The position numbers and the translations under genes are program-made. Below, piece after piece: positions 1 through 11,070 of a stretch of 64,000 nt of DNA (within the stretch, counting starts at the first letter, position 1; each line of letters starts with the position of its first letter). The notes below the pieces were generated by a model, which made no database searches, had not been told where the DNA came from, and worked only from the letters and a program-made list of their open reading frames with translations. The stretch is from Phragmites australis (taxonomy: Eukaryota > Streptophyta > Magnoliopsida > Poales > Poaceae). The stretch is from positions 39,837,001 through 39,901,000 of the forward strand of contig NC_084921.1 in NCBI RefSeq assembly GCF_958298935.1, written 5' to 3'.

Positions 1-252
1 GTTTGTTAAATTTCTTGACAACGAGGTACTGTAAAATCTTGAGTTCTTTTTTTTATAAGCTTGTATTTCATATCCTTGATATTATGGCGTTACATGATAT
101 GCTCTTACTGAAGGATAGTGTTTCCATTTATGGAATTACTTTCTTTACTAAATGGATATAGAAGTAAACAATCATTCAAAGTTTGACAAATAAATCTATT
201 AACAGTTTTATGTCACTGTATACGTACATCTTAATCTACCGCTCTTCTGCAG

Positions 253-940
253 TTCAAGGGTATTGTAGATAAATTGCCTAGCGATGCTGCCGACAGCATA
301 AAAGCTCTGCAACTTCAGACACAATCACTCCTGAGGGAACAATCAAGTCATCCGTCGGAGCTCATGAATCCAATAGAACGTGATCATCTTCACCTATCTA
401 GTGGCGGAAGCGGAAGATATGATTTGACCAGTCATAAGCCAAGCGGTGTAGGTTACTTGGTAATGTCTCAAGATGGCAGTTCTACCAGTGGCTCAGCCAT
501 TTCTATCACAAGTGAATCCCCGTCCCATCGTGTCATGGAAAACCAAGCAAAGGTCCAGAATGATTTTGTCCCCAAGCATGGTACCCATGGAGAAGTGCAG
601 CTAATTGAACAGTTTGAACCTGGCGTATATGTGACACTTATCCAGCTGAAGGATGGTACCAAAGTATTCAAGCGGGTTCGATTCAGGTACCTTTTCCCCT
701 TCAATGGAGTAAAAAAAAAAAACTGAATTTCGGATTACTATTGTTCCATCGAAATTTTACTATCTATCGAAACTTGTTTCTTCGGACAGCAAGAGGAGAT
801 TTGTGGAGAATCAGGCTGAAGAATGGTGGAGGGAAAACCAAGAGCGGGTCTTCAAGAAATACAACCATCCAACTCATCAGGTCCCTCAAACGCCAAATGG
901 GAACACGTCATGCTCTCATGAAGAAGAGCATCATTCATGA
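253..940 (+). CDS. 3' end of a PRAF-type gene (RCC1/FYVE/BRX family), last two exons
   Basis: Two exons are visible, 253-686 and 790-940; the gene starts off the left edge, so 1-252 is intron. The first exon follows a TTCTGCAG acceptor and ends before GTACCT. Its split codon (AG+C) joins in frame to the second exon, which ends in TGA at 938-940. The C-terminus carries a BRX domain: EPGVYVTLIQLKDGTKVFKR leads across the junction into RFVENQAEEWWRENQERV and KKYN. In plants this domain ends BREVIS RADIX proteins and the PRAF proteins (PH, RCC1 repeats, FYVE, BRX). The preceding stretch (FKGIVDKLPSDAADSIKALQ) resembles the linker before the PRAF BRX domain, so I prefer PRAF over BRX itself. Such proteins bind phosphoinositide membranes and act in polarity and trafficking. 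The upstream domains are not in this window, so the subfamily is inferred. Confidence 0.8.
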
Positions 941-1446
941 CCTCCAAATTAGGACCGTGCAAGTTGTTGAAGATGCGTCACATGATGAGACAATAGAAAA
1001 TATAATTTTGACAGGAAAGTTTCTGCTCTCCACTCAACTGACTCGAGAGTTTATTTTGGAGAAAATACTTCTGCTCTCTGGTCAGACGGCACCTTTTATT
1101 GCGCGAAATAGGATAGGACATGACTTACCAATTGTCTTATTCTTTTGTTCGATTGTGGATTACTATTTTCTCTTTCGGCTTTTATCATGTTCAAACCACC
1201 CTTTTAACCAAGATATTCCTGTTCAACACCACGTAAGTTCATCATTCAGCTGATTTGCTCCAGGCAATAAGTCCTGTTAAAATGGCTGATGGCGTCATGA
1301 ATCATGGGGTTCGTATAATCAGATTTCACCGTGCCTTCATGATGTGAAATTGTGAATGACATTGTACTTTGGATCAACCTTGGATGACGCTGAGTAGCAC
1401 AACAGAACAGGTAGCAATACGACGAAATGGTAGTAGTAATTACGGC
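941..1446 (+). other. 3' UTR and intergenic spacer
   Basis: This stretch follows the PRAF-type stop codon and ends at the SABATH relic. The first 200-300 bases are probably 3' UTR. I see no conserved coding sequence in it. Confidence 0.4.
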
Positions 1447-2399
1447 TTACAAACTGACCAGGACCACACCTATGTGGACGGTCTCGAACTCCCCCGTCCA
1501 CATGGACTCGGTGACCAGCTCGGTGTACTTGTGGCACAGCGCGTCCATGATGCCGGCCCCGAAGTGGTAGCTGAGCAAGGACTCGTGGACGGCCCTGATC
1601 GTCATCGGCAGTGTCCTGCTGTCTCTCTTGGCGTCGCCGCTGCCGGTGCCGCCCACGTTCGCCTCGTCCGTCCGCGCGTGGCCGAGGCGGAATGAACCAC
1701 GATCTTCCTTGCTCACCTCCTCCTCGATCTCCTGTGCTTTCGGCGCCTAGTACGGCGCGTCGTAGGCGTCCACCTCCTGCTCGACCAGCCTCTGCACGTA
1801 CGGTGGCAATGTGTCTTAGGTTACGTTTGGACAGGATGTGCTGTAGCTATTAAATTTTGATTATTAATTTTTATAATAAATTTTTAGTTTCTCCGTATAT
1901 CTAAAAGCTAGAAAAGCTCGTCAGCTGTTTCTCAGCTTTTAATTTATTTTAGCTACAACCATTTCCTCAAACAACTAAAAATCAGTAAAAATTAAGATTA
2001 GAAACCAACCGTTTAAATAGCTTCTGACTTAAAAAAAACTGAAAATAAATCTATCTAAAGAGAACCTTAAGCTTCCGATGCATTGCATGGGACCATTCAC
2101 AACATTTGATCGAGCTGCTCATCACGGAGCGGTATGGTCGTTTGGATGAGTGAGCTGACCTGTGAAACCAGCGCGGCGAGCGACTCGGAGAGGAGCTCCG
2201 ACACTAGGGTCGTCTTCATGTCCGTATGGCTCTCGGCTTGACGACCTCGGCGGCGCGTGACCTGAGGAACAGGCTGGAGTCTCTCTGGAACTGCCTCCGG
2301 TAGGCCGCCGGCACGGCAGGAGGGCTCGTGCTCGATATGTACATTTTGCCCTTGTTGATGGGCGTACGTGTTGGTCTCATCACGAAGACCAGGAGGAAC
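1447..2399 (-). pseudogene. SABATH methyltransferase relic (exons 3 and 4)
   Basis: Two exons of a SABATH carboxyl methyltransferase can be aligned by eye to the intact copy at 7749-9196. Exon 3 (2160-2399) begins after CAG with Val-Pro-Pro-Gly. It keeps [13 protein letters not shown] and [19 protein letters not shown] in one frame and LVSELLSESLAALVSQ in another, so it is frameshifted. It is 240 bp, against 273 bp in the intact gene. Exon 4 (1447-1791) starts RLVEQEVDAYDAPY and meets a TAG stop at 1747-1749, then stays open through HKYTELVTESM to HIGVVLVSL and a stop. The intron between them holds a MITE (1816-2070). Exons 1 and 2, which carry the SAM-binding motif, are missing. This is a dead tandem duplicate of its downstream neighbour. 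Confidence 0.85.
1816..2070. mobile_element. MITE, probably hAT-type, in the relic's intron
   Basis: This AT-rich piece of about 255 bp begins TTAGGTTACGTTTGGACAG and ends with a matching inverted end (about 12 of 17 bases after AGGTT). The flanks CTTA/TAAG are compatible with a degraded target site. It sits inside the last intron of the SABATH relic and has no coding capacity. The superfamily is inferred from the end style common in grass hAT MITEs; no clean 8-bp duplication is visible. Confidence 0.5.
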
Positions 2400-3010
2400 C
2401 TGAGAAATGCCACGAGCCCACGACCACATATGTGCGAGTGTGATGGCTTGATATTGACAAGGTTCCAAATCGATTGAACTTGCAAGTACGTACTTGTGCT
2501 ACGCAGCGCCAGAAATATTAATTTTAACAGTGTTCGTACTACGTACCTGAGATTTGGATATTTCTAGCGCTAGCCGTGGCACAATAATAATTTTTTAATG
2601 AATACATACACAACACCGTAATTAAAGGTTTGTTGACGCATGAATCTGTCAATTTTTTTGAATCCGTCACTCCGTGTAACACATAAATTCTTAAATCCTA
2701 AATACTATTGTTTTTTATAACACGTGATTTATTTAGGAGCAAACAAGTAAAAATTTCGACCAATAACCGTAAGAGCCATCGTCCAGATAGTTTTCAAGTA
2801 AATCGATAAAAAAACTACTACCTAAATTACGAGGATTCGAAGTAGAAATGAGGAACTAACCCTGAATAACCTTAATTACAGGAAAAACAGAAGAAACGAA
2901 AGTAGATGCAATTTTTATGATTAACTGATGTGTTACAATTGGTATCCACCCTCAACTATTTATAGGGGTGGCTTGAACTTGGTTCTTATAGAATACGACC
3001 ATAACCCTAA
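2400..3010. other. AT-rich spacer, nothing recognised
   Basis: I see no SABATH exon 1 or 2 sequence and no transposon ends here. It is AT-rich spacer with short homopolymer runs. Confidence 0.4.
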
Positions 3011-5174
3011 GCCTCCATGCGCACCTTTTAGTACGAAAAATCACGGTCATCAAACAGCGGAATCTTCCCACTTCTCTCCATATCGTCTATGGATCATAAA
3101 GCCGGTTAAGGTCAACAGATGATCAAACTGGCTCTGATATCAATTGTAGGAACGAGATTGACGACCAGAGAGGGTGAATAGACACCTCAACAATTTTTTT
3201 GCGAAATCAATGACCTTCTCCTATTTGAATCATCCAACACACCTCAAAACTCAAGAGGAAACAAAAATCGAGAGAAGTTTTAATAAGAGAAAATCGATGT
3301 AACATGACTTCATAAATAGTATATAAATCATAGGTTCCATTTAAGATCAATTCATATATTTTAGCACTCGAAAGATCACAACTAGCAAAGAAATAAGAAA
3401 AGATGAATACCGAGCAACAAAACTCTCCAAGTTGATTGTCTAGATGCAAGGGAATTCAAAATCCCACCATATAAGTATGTGTATGCGAATTTTATGCCTC
3501 TAGCTACAAGAACAATGACCTCACAAGGTACTAAAATTTCAGCACAAGAACAAAAACGAATATCAAAACCGGAAAGAAAAAACTTACAAGGCAAAAGAAC
3601 TAAAAGAGAGGAACTAGAAGGAGGGGAATTCAAGCTTATAAAATAAAATAAACTTTATTACTCAAAGAGATCAGCTCTATTTTAAACGGATTACAAAGAT
3701 TTTTCTCTCAAAACTCTCACCTATTACATATGCTAAGCACTCATTCTCCTCTCCACTAAAATTCTAACACAATGCTCTCATATGGGTGACATAATGAGCT
3801 CAAATGGTTATTTCATCCTCTTTCATAGCCCTACCACTCTATTTATAGGTTTAGGAAACTTGACCCCTAAATTTCCTAACTTTTTTCTAATATACTCCTC
3901 TCTTTTAGTACACTTCTACGTATCACTGATAGCATTTTAATTCATATTCTTCTCCATTTATAGGATGGCCGCAACGTCTTTATGACTTGGCTTCACCTCA
4001 ACGCAAGCTTCGTGATAATGCTACATACTCCTCTAGTCCTCTCCCAGTTTTGAGACCAAACTGTGAAACCCTAGCACGCTTCTCAAAACATGACTAGCCG
4101 CCACTCGCTTCCTCTTGAAGCAAGCTCTCCAATAATGACGCGTGCCCTTCATCCTGTGATCTTGTCTCTCCCGCTCCCGATCCCTCAGGCCGCCTTGTCA
4201 CTTGCACCGACATCCTCTTCGCTTGATTTTATCAATACGTCATCTTCATCCTCTGTTTAATACTTTGCTTGACAGTCATGTGTACAGATAGAATTACCCT
4301 TGACTTCGCTCGGCCCTCCTTGATCGTCCGGCACCAAGCACCCGCTTAGCCCGATCACTCGTCGTCGACCGCCAAGTTGCATCCGTCACCTGCACACCTT
4401 AAAACAAGCAAACACATTTCTCCATACTCCAAAACAACTTCAGGTTAGCACAAAATCAAAAACTTCAACTCGGAACACATCCTGCAGAAAACGTGAACAT
4501 CGGATGTTCCAGTGTGTTATGCTCCTGTACACCAGATCATCCGGTTTGTAACACTATCTGTTTCAGAAAATTTTTACTCTCTTTAAGAAAAGGTCCGGTG
4601 AAAGCTTCCGATGATCTCACATCTATCACCGGATAATCTAGTATGTGCTAATCCACCGAACCAACCTCTTGCAACCTCTCTGCAACAAAGGTCTAGTGCA
4701 TTCTCCGGTATTCACAATTATAACACCGGACTATCTGACGTACATAATCAAACTTGACGTCAAAAATCTTCTTTCTGCAGAAAATACTCCGGCACATTCA
4801 AAGTCCATCACTGGACAATCCGGTATTTACTTTCATTTCCGTTTCAGCACTAAAAATACTCCGATGATAGCCTTCGGTGTAGCCACCACATTTATTGGAC
4901 CTTCCGGTATATTGAACTCCAATTTTGCAAAAAAATTGCTCTCTGTAAGAAATAGTTCGGTGAGTACACACTGTACACACCAGAACTTTCGGTGAACATC
5001 GAAACATCCAATGTTCACACCGAAACTTCTAGTATGTGTAATTTTTCTGCGTTTAGAGAAGAATTCACCAATTCCATACACCACCGACTCGAGTTAGACA
5101 AGAATAAAAATAATCATCCACAAACACATGATAACCAAATTCAAAACATATCAATTATTGTCAATACCTCATCA
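3011..5174 (-). mobile_element. Inverted SIRE-type Ty1/copia fragment: 5' LTR plus start of internal region
   Basis: Read on the minus strand, an LTR (3145-5174) is followed by a primer-binding-like sequence (TTGATATCAGAGCC, about 3131-3144) and about 130 bp of internal sequence. This internal piece matches the start of the copia at 15329-15470. The LTR body from 3145 to about 4440 matches the LTRs at 13986-15326 and 19872-21286 in reverse complement. Its far end (TGATGAGG on the minus strand) resembles the TGATGAGTG start of those LTRs. It is about 2.0 kb against about 1.4 kb because of an extra palindromic repeat array at 4490-5040. No gag or pol follows, so it is a truncated copy. Confidence 0.75.
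4490..5040. repeat. Degenerate palindromic repeat array (CCGGA..ATCCGGTGTGT) in copia LTR
   Basis: Roughly eight diverged units carry a core like CACCGGACCATCCGGTGTGT, spaced about 40-70 bp apart. Examples are the CCAGATCATCCGG, CACCGGATAATC and CACTGGACAATCCGGT stretches. The core is a near-palindrome (CCGGA / TCCGG). The same array type is found in the LTRs at 26450-26960 and 31440-31960, but not in the LTRs of the copia at 11071-21286. Confidence 0.7.
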
Positions 5175-5344
5175 CATACAAATCAAATCACTTCTCCACT
5201 TACTTTCTCAAGTGGTATTTATTTCATAGCTCTGGTCATTCAAAGTGGTCGAGTAGTGTGTTCCTGAGCTAACTTTTTACACTATTGTAGCAAATGACTC
5301 GTAGAGGAGATCAAATATTAAGATTATCCACCTGTCAGTGAAGC

Positions 5345-5512
5345 CCTTCCCGTCTGCCCATCAAAGCCTGGATAGAACCGTTCGTTTCCGGGAGCGGCCT
5401 CTGCGGGGCGTGACTTGAGGCAGAGCAAGAGAGCTCATACTTGATATGTAAATCTGCCCCTTGTTCATTGCCTTGTTCACCTTGCCAAAAAGGCCAAGAG
5501 AGAGAGGAACCC
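5345..5512 (-). pseudogene. SABATH exon 3 relic
   Basis: On the minus strand the translation reads LGLFGKVNKAMNKGQIYISS followed by MSSLALP. This matches the start of exon 3 of the intact SABATH gene ([20 protein letters not shown], then TSPLAVP). Most of the middle of the exon is deleted, after which QVTPRRGR may correspond to the RAAEVVPGGR part. It lies just outside the inverted copia LTR and on the same strand as the other SABATH copies, so it is probably a third decayed member of the cluster. Confidence 0.65.
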
Positions 5513-7748
5513 GAACCGTAGTGTCAAAAAAACTCATCTAGCCACTGAAACACAGGCCATTTGCTTAAGATTAGTTGCTATGCGAAATCATTTCTTTCTC
5601 CAGAGCAATGTAAAAGTGTCAAACAAGTACTTGAGGAAGCTCGTGGGGAGGCCGGTCGCATCGATTTATAGGATAACTTGTCGCCTGTTGGAAGAATGAC
5701 AGGCTCTAACGGGCGACATGCGGGGGGCATCCGATATGGATGCCAATGTTGCCTCGATGCCTCGTCGATCGTTGGAAGGCTGCTAACACTATCTATCACT
5801 CGTTGGAAGGGTGATAGGTAAGTTGTCGTCTTTCCAACATGCGATAGGAGTCTAGATTTTTAATTTTTTAAAAAGAACATATATATTACAATGTTTTTAT
5901 TTAAAAATATATAAATAAATAATCTCTTCCTCGGCCAGTCACGCCGCAACCAGCGTTGGACACCCACTGGGCCATGGCAGCAACGCCGAGGCAGGCCGCC
6001 CAATGAGCTTACTGGGGAACCATGAACCGTACCTCCATATGGGCCTCGCGGTGAGTGAGGCGTGGCAGGACCGAATTTTTTTTAATTTTTCAATATTTGT
6101 AAAAAATGCATATCTATTTTAAAATACTAGCGTATCAACCTGTGCCACTGCACATGCTAGAAATTTAGTTTACAGCTGAATTTTAAATATTTATGTTAAT
6201 AATGGTTATATGCTAAGATACATTAGCTATTTATATTTAAATATTAGAATGTAAAATATAAATGTAATTTTTTTCATAATATTAGAATCATATTTATTAT
6301 TTGTGAATAGATCTAATTTATAATTTTCATTTTATGTGTTATGCAAATTGATTTTTATTTGTTTCTTGATTTTTTGAAATTATTATTATTTTAATGTCGT
6401 CACCGTATCTCATATTATTTTTTTGAAATACATTATAAATTCTTTGATATTATTTTTATGTGATAATCCGTAATATGTTTGCGTTCTGTTGTTTTAATTT
6501 TGTAATGTTTGATTACACGCATATTTAATTGGTATATTTTAATTGATTTGGAAAAATATGTTGATTCCTAACTTGATTAAGTTGGAGTTTGCTAACGTAA
6601 TCTTGTTAGACAAACGGTATCTACAACCAAAAAAAAAAGAAAAGGTAAGGCTAGAAGTAGTCTTGAGGCTATGCTCTATGATTTGTTTTTTAATCTTCTA
6701 TGTTGTTTTGTCTGGTTGTTAATCTATAGTTATAGTTAGTCAACTAATCAATTCGACGGTTGGATATTTTGCTTTTTTATGAAAATTTCTATAATTTTTT
6801 TAGAATTAACATGAAGAAAAAAAACCCTCCAATTAATAAATATAAGATTGTACATCTAAGTTATCGTCGTCTTTCCAACGGCTGGTTTAGCAAGCTGACT
6901 CTGTTTTGGCATGGGACTGCGTATGGGCTGCATATAAGACCGAGATGCCACACTGGTTCGCTAGCTAAATGTTATTCTTCCTCTCCACTTCTTTTCCTTT
7001 TTTTCTCTTTCTTTTTTAGTGGGACATCAAGATCATACATTTTTTTAGAGAGAACTCGGTGTGAGCTAGGTTTGATTGATTGATGATCGACTTGTTGAAG
7101 TGCCACGGCTATAGTTCCGATCGTATAGTGCACACTTGTTTTAGAGGTGTTGCCCAAACGCACAATAACGAAAGTGCATACTTTACTTGGGATTTTGTTA
7201 CTTGCGATTCTAATCGAGATACTTCGGCATAGCCTTGTGGAGTTTTGTTCGTGAATTGATTTCTGGACGCGGTTAAGTTAAGCTCGGCCATTGCTATTGA
7301 ATTCTTCGACAATCGTAGGTGGAGAACAGGCTATGCGTGATGCTTGAACGTTACTTGAAACGTCATATGGCTCGTTATTTTTTATGAGTTTTCCAGCTTT
7401 GTGCCGCAAAGTTGTAGTAATGTGTTGGGTTCATCTCAAGATGCAGAAGTGGAAAGTTTCTTCCACTATCTTAATAACAAAAATAAGTTTAGGCATTATA
7501 AGTTTTACTAGGGACTAACTGTCTTAACTTGATTCTGTGGTTCTCAAGAGCAGACTAGCAGTGGAGGACACATAGGAAGATATATTTACCCTTCACATTC
7601 AACTACACTTGTTAATTGACTTCCACTATCCAAATCCTATCAGTTAGATACACATGAAATTAGTTACCAATTACTCAATACTGAACACAACACCACAGCA
7701 GAACAGGGTCATGCAATGCAGGCTATAAACCGGTCTCGAAATCACAGG
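5513..7748. other. Intergenic region, no gene recognised
   Basis: The region is AT-rich, with a GC-richer patch at 5640-6070. That patch contains several copies of GTTGGAAGG and its complement (for example near 5685, 5770, 5800 and 5835). The part next to 7748 is the 3' flank of the SABATH gene. No coding exon or clear transposon terminus was found. Confidence 0.4.
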
Positions 7749-9196
7749 TCACAACCTTGTGAGGACCACCCCGATCTGGGCGCTCTTGACCTCCTCCCTC
7801 TCCATGGACTCGGTGACCAGCTCCGTGTACCTGTGGAACAGCGCGTCCACGATGTCTGGCCCGAAGTGGTGGCTGAGCATGGACTCCTGGATGGCCCGGA
7901 TCGCCATTGACACCGTCCTGCCGTCCTCCTTGGCGTCGCCGCTGCTGCTCAGGTTGATCTCGTACGTCTGCACGTAGTCCAGTCTGAACGACCCTTCCCG
8001 CCGCACCTCCTCCTCCATCTCCTGTATCGACGGCGCGTAGAACGGTACGTTGTACGCGTCCACCCTCTCCTGCTCGACCAGCCCCTGCACGTTGCACGCA
8101 TTATTGCTCGTGTGCTCAGTTCAGGCTGCCCTGCAGTTGTGCACGAATTGGTGGCTGACCGAGTAGTGTGTGATGAGCGAATTCCTCACCTGTGACACCA
8201 GCGCGGCGAACGACTCGGAGAGGAGCTCCCAGAGGAAGGTCGTCCTCCTGTCGATGTAGCCCTCGGTTTGCCTGCCGAGCATGGCGAGCACCATCCGGCC
8301 GCCAGGGACGACCTCGGCGGCGCGCGACTTGAGGAACAGGTTGAAGTCTCTCTGGAACTGCCTCAGGTAGGCCGCTGGCACGGCAAGTGGGCTCGTGCTC
8401 GATATGTACATCTTCCCCTTGTTTATCGGCCTGTTCATCTCATCGAAAAGCCCAAGAGGGACCTGAAATTAAATGCAGTGCCAGAAAAAAATACCAGCAA
8501 ATTAGCCTCGAATGCAACAGCATGATCTCTTTGTCGATCATAAGGAATGGAATAGTATCGGACATGCATGTACCTGGGAGAGCCAGTGCAGACTGGAGCA
8601 GGAGCAGATGAAGTGCACGTTCTTCCTGGGGAATAGCCTCCCGTAGAAGGACCCCGGCACGCCGGACAGGAACACCATCGGCCGGCCCCACTCGTCGGAC
8701 TTGGCGGCGGCCTTCAGCTTGCCGGTGAACTCTGGCAGGCTGAAGAAGATGGTGTTGAAGTCGTTCGTCGGGAGGTCGTTGAGGAGAACCGAGAACTCCG
8801 GCGGCGGCTGCGACGACCGGCAGCACACCCTGCCGATGCTCCCGACAATGTCTTCCACCAGGCAGAGCGCGTTCGGGCCCGAGGAGCAGCCGAGGTCGGC
8901 CACCGTGAACCTCTCCGGCATCTGCGAGATGTACACACCCGTCGCAGAGTCGATGATGAGGCTCTTCAGCGTGTCCATGCCCCTCTTCTGCAAGACAATA
9001 TAGGGTAGTCAAGCATTTTTAAACTTCAGAGTAGTGCACCCGATGGAAAATGGCTGCGGTTGTAAGGTGAATCGCTCACCTGAAGCGAGGAGTTCTGCGC
9101 GTAGCTGGTCTCGTCAAGGCCTTCTTTCATGTGGAGGATGGTCTCCACGTCCATGAACGGGAGCTTGTCGGAGCAGTGGAGCAGTGAGGACGCCAT
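7749..9196 (-). CDS. SABATH family SAM-dependent carboxyl methyltransferase, intact, four exons
   Basis: Exons on the minus strand are 9196-9080, 8987-8574, 8462-8190 and 8084-7749. All junctions are GT-AG and phase 0, giving 379 aa, within the usual 350-390 aa of the family. Such enzymes transfer a methyl group from S-adenosylmethionine to a carboxyl group of a small acid (salicylate, benzoate, anthranilate, jasmonate and others) in the cytosol. Visible motifs: ILHMKEGLDETSYAQNSSLQ near residues 20-39; the SAM-binding loop DLGCSSGPN at 70-78; SFYGRLFP; LHWLSQ|VPLGL across the exon 2/3 junction; and NKGKMYISS. Start ATG at 9196 was chosen because it gives the family N-terminus. The residue before the conserved Trp is His, as in benzoate/salicylate-type enzymes rather than Met of classical SAMTs. 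Grass anthranilate methyltransferases are also possible, so substrate is unresolved. Confidence 0.9.
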
Positions 9197-10142
9197 TTCC
9201 TTGCCTCTCACTGGTAGTCTGGACTTGAAGAATCAATACCTTCTTCCTGTGGTCATGTAATGCAGTACATATATGTTCAATACTCTTTTTATCCATCATC
9301 AGGCACAAAATAAAATACTATCTAGCCGGGCCCGTATTTTGTAGTACTATATCTTTTCCACAAGAAAAGAGCTAGAACATATCTAGCTGCTGACAGTAAG
9401 TTTGTTACACGCTAGCTAGGTGTAAAAAAAATGTACTTCAGAATAGTTTGATGGCATCTATTCAGGCCGCTTTATGCAAACATCGCGTGATATGGCTGAC
9501 TGAGATCACTTTTTTGGTTTAGTTTGGTGTGAGTGACTGAGAATCCAGGTTCAGATAAAGTACAATATCGTAAGGCATGAGGGACATGGGCTCGGATTCG
9601 CTAATATCATATCGCGTACGGCGCCAGGTCTGAGAGAAAACAAACTGAAAGTGCGAGAACGTTTACGGGAGATGAAAGGTGCTAGGCCGAACCCATCCAT
9701 TGGTTTGCATCTTTCTTTCCCCCTTTCGATAGGGAAAAAGGTTCAACTGCCATGCTCCGTGGCTGGAAACCTGAGTCAACCAACAGCACCTTCGTGCCTG
9801 TTGTACCTTTGCCTACTGCTGCTAAGCATAGGTGCAAGTTGCGAGACACTTTCCGCTTTGTTAAGAGACATGCACTTCCATGTTTAAACCGGCAAGATGG
9901 ATGCAGCTCTTGAAAGCCGAAGCTCCTTTGTTCTCTTTCCGGTGCTTATTTCCATTGCGTAATGGAAAGGGTCTGGATTGGTGCAACAGGTTTGCAATGG
10001 AAATGGAAAAAGAAGAACACAAACTCCTAAATGAGTACAGCGAATTAAAATGCTACTTGCATCACCTCTGACATTTTGGCATGGCCATGTGAGAAAACCA
10101 TTTCAGATACAAATTACTCAGCCATCCTTCTGAGGAACTTAC
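9197..10142 (-). other. Probable 5' UTR intron of the SABATH gene
   Basis: On the minus strand a strong donor (CCCAAG|GTAAGT, 10143/10142) faces several acceptor candidates just upstream of the ATG, for example CCACAG near 9249 and TTCAAG near 9230. No coding exon is seen between them. The span is inferred, not proven, to be a leader intron. Confidence 0.4.
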
Positions 10143-10299
10143 CTTGGGATTTCGGACTTCTTCAGACAGTATAGTATCTACTGCTGGACTGGTGGTCTCT
10201 CCCCCTCGACTGGCTGGTCACTCGGTTAGCAGAGGAGCTAGAGCTAGCGCTGCCTTGGGCCTTGGCATCTGCAGTGCTTGCTCCCCGGGGTATATATAG
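10143..10299 (-). promoter_or_regulatory. Probable core promoter and noncoding first exon of the SABATH gene
   Basis: A clear TATA element (CTATATATA on the minus strand, 10291-10299) lies in a CCCCGGGG context. A start site would be expected about 25-30 bp downstream, near 10262. The following 120 bp end at a strong GTAAGT donor (10142) and hold no conserved coding sequence. The nearest downstream minus-strand gene is the SABATH gene, about 950 bp on, so a noncoding leader exon is the simplest reading. Confidence 0.45.
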
Positions 10300-11070
10300 G
10301 CAGGTAAGTGGAATCAGAATAGTCGAGCTGCGACTTGAGCAGTGGCACGGCCCACTTGCGCGAGCGAACTGTGCGCATCGCACGACCGGTCCGCGCGCCA
10401 TGCTCGCCTGCTCCACGCCGTTGGCTGCCCGCCTAGCTTACGCACGCAGGGAAAAAATGTCAGCCAGTGTCTCAGTCTCGCGCTTCACAGCCGACGATGG
10501 CTAATCTGTAATTGATTATTCATGCACAGACTGGGAGAGAGGGAGGAGTAGATACGATACGCTAGCTAGCACACGGCTGGCTTGGTGTCACGGCGCATTC
10601 GATTCGCTTATTCCAACGTCTACATGCTCGTGGACTAAACAAAGAAGAAAGATTGAATCTTTGGTGATTAATTAACTCGAGAAAAGGGCTGTCGGCGAGA
10701 GGAAAATATGCGAGGCCCACGCGTGAGTTCGTGGCGTATCGCGGCGGGATAGGTAGGCGGGCGTTGTGCCGGTAGGAATTGAGCGCTGCTGTGGAGCGAG
10801 ATGGACCGTCGCCGACGCGCGCTGCTTTTAGTAGTATTTTTCTCGGCCTTCCCTTGCTGAATCGGTGCAGTGGAGTGGAGAAGGGGGGAGACGCCGATCG
10901 AGAGGGTCCCCTTCTGCGCGCCCGGCCGGTGCTTTTCGTTTCTCGCCTTCATTTTCTTCCATTGGTTGATCGCGCGAGAGCACCTAAAGGACGAGAGATT
11001 TTCGCCAAAGCGCAGGTGCGATGCAGCCGTGTGAAGTCGTCGGTACATTAAAATATATCTTTTTTATTTA
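10300..11070. other. Upstream flank, no gene recognised
   Basis: The region is GC-rich, with promoter-like composition upstream of the SABATH TATA box, running to the edge of the copia element at 11071. Both strands contain open frames without recognisable domains; I treat them as chance. Confidence 0.35.

Noticed and set aside
6125..6160. Hairpin TGTGCCACTGCACA followed by GCTAG, like a Helitron 3' end
   Set aside because: The stem is short, no matching TC start was found, and the surrounding sequence has no Helitron content.
8440..9012. 190-aa plus other long frames opposite or across SABATH exon 2
   Set aside because: They are shadows of GC-rich exons in other frames; the SABATH frame has clear family motifs and consistent splice sites.
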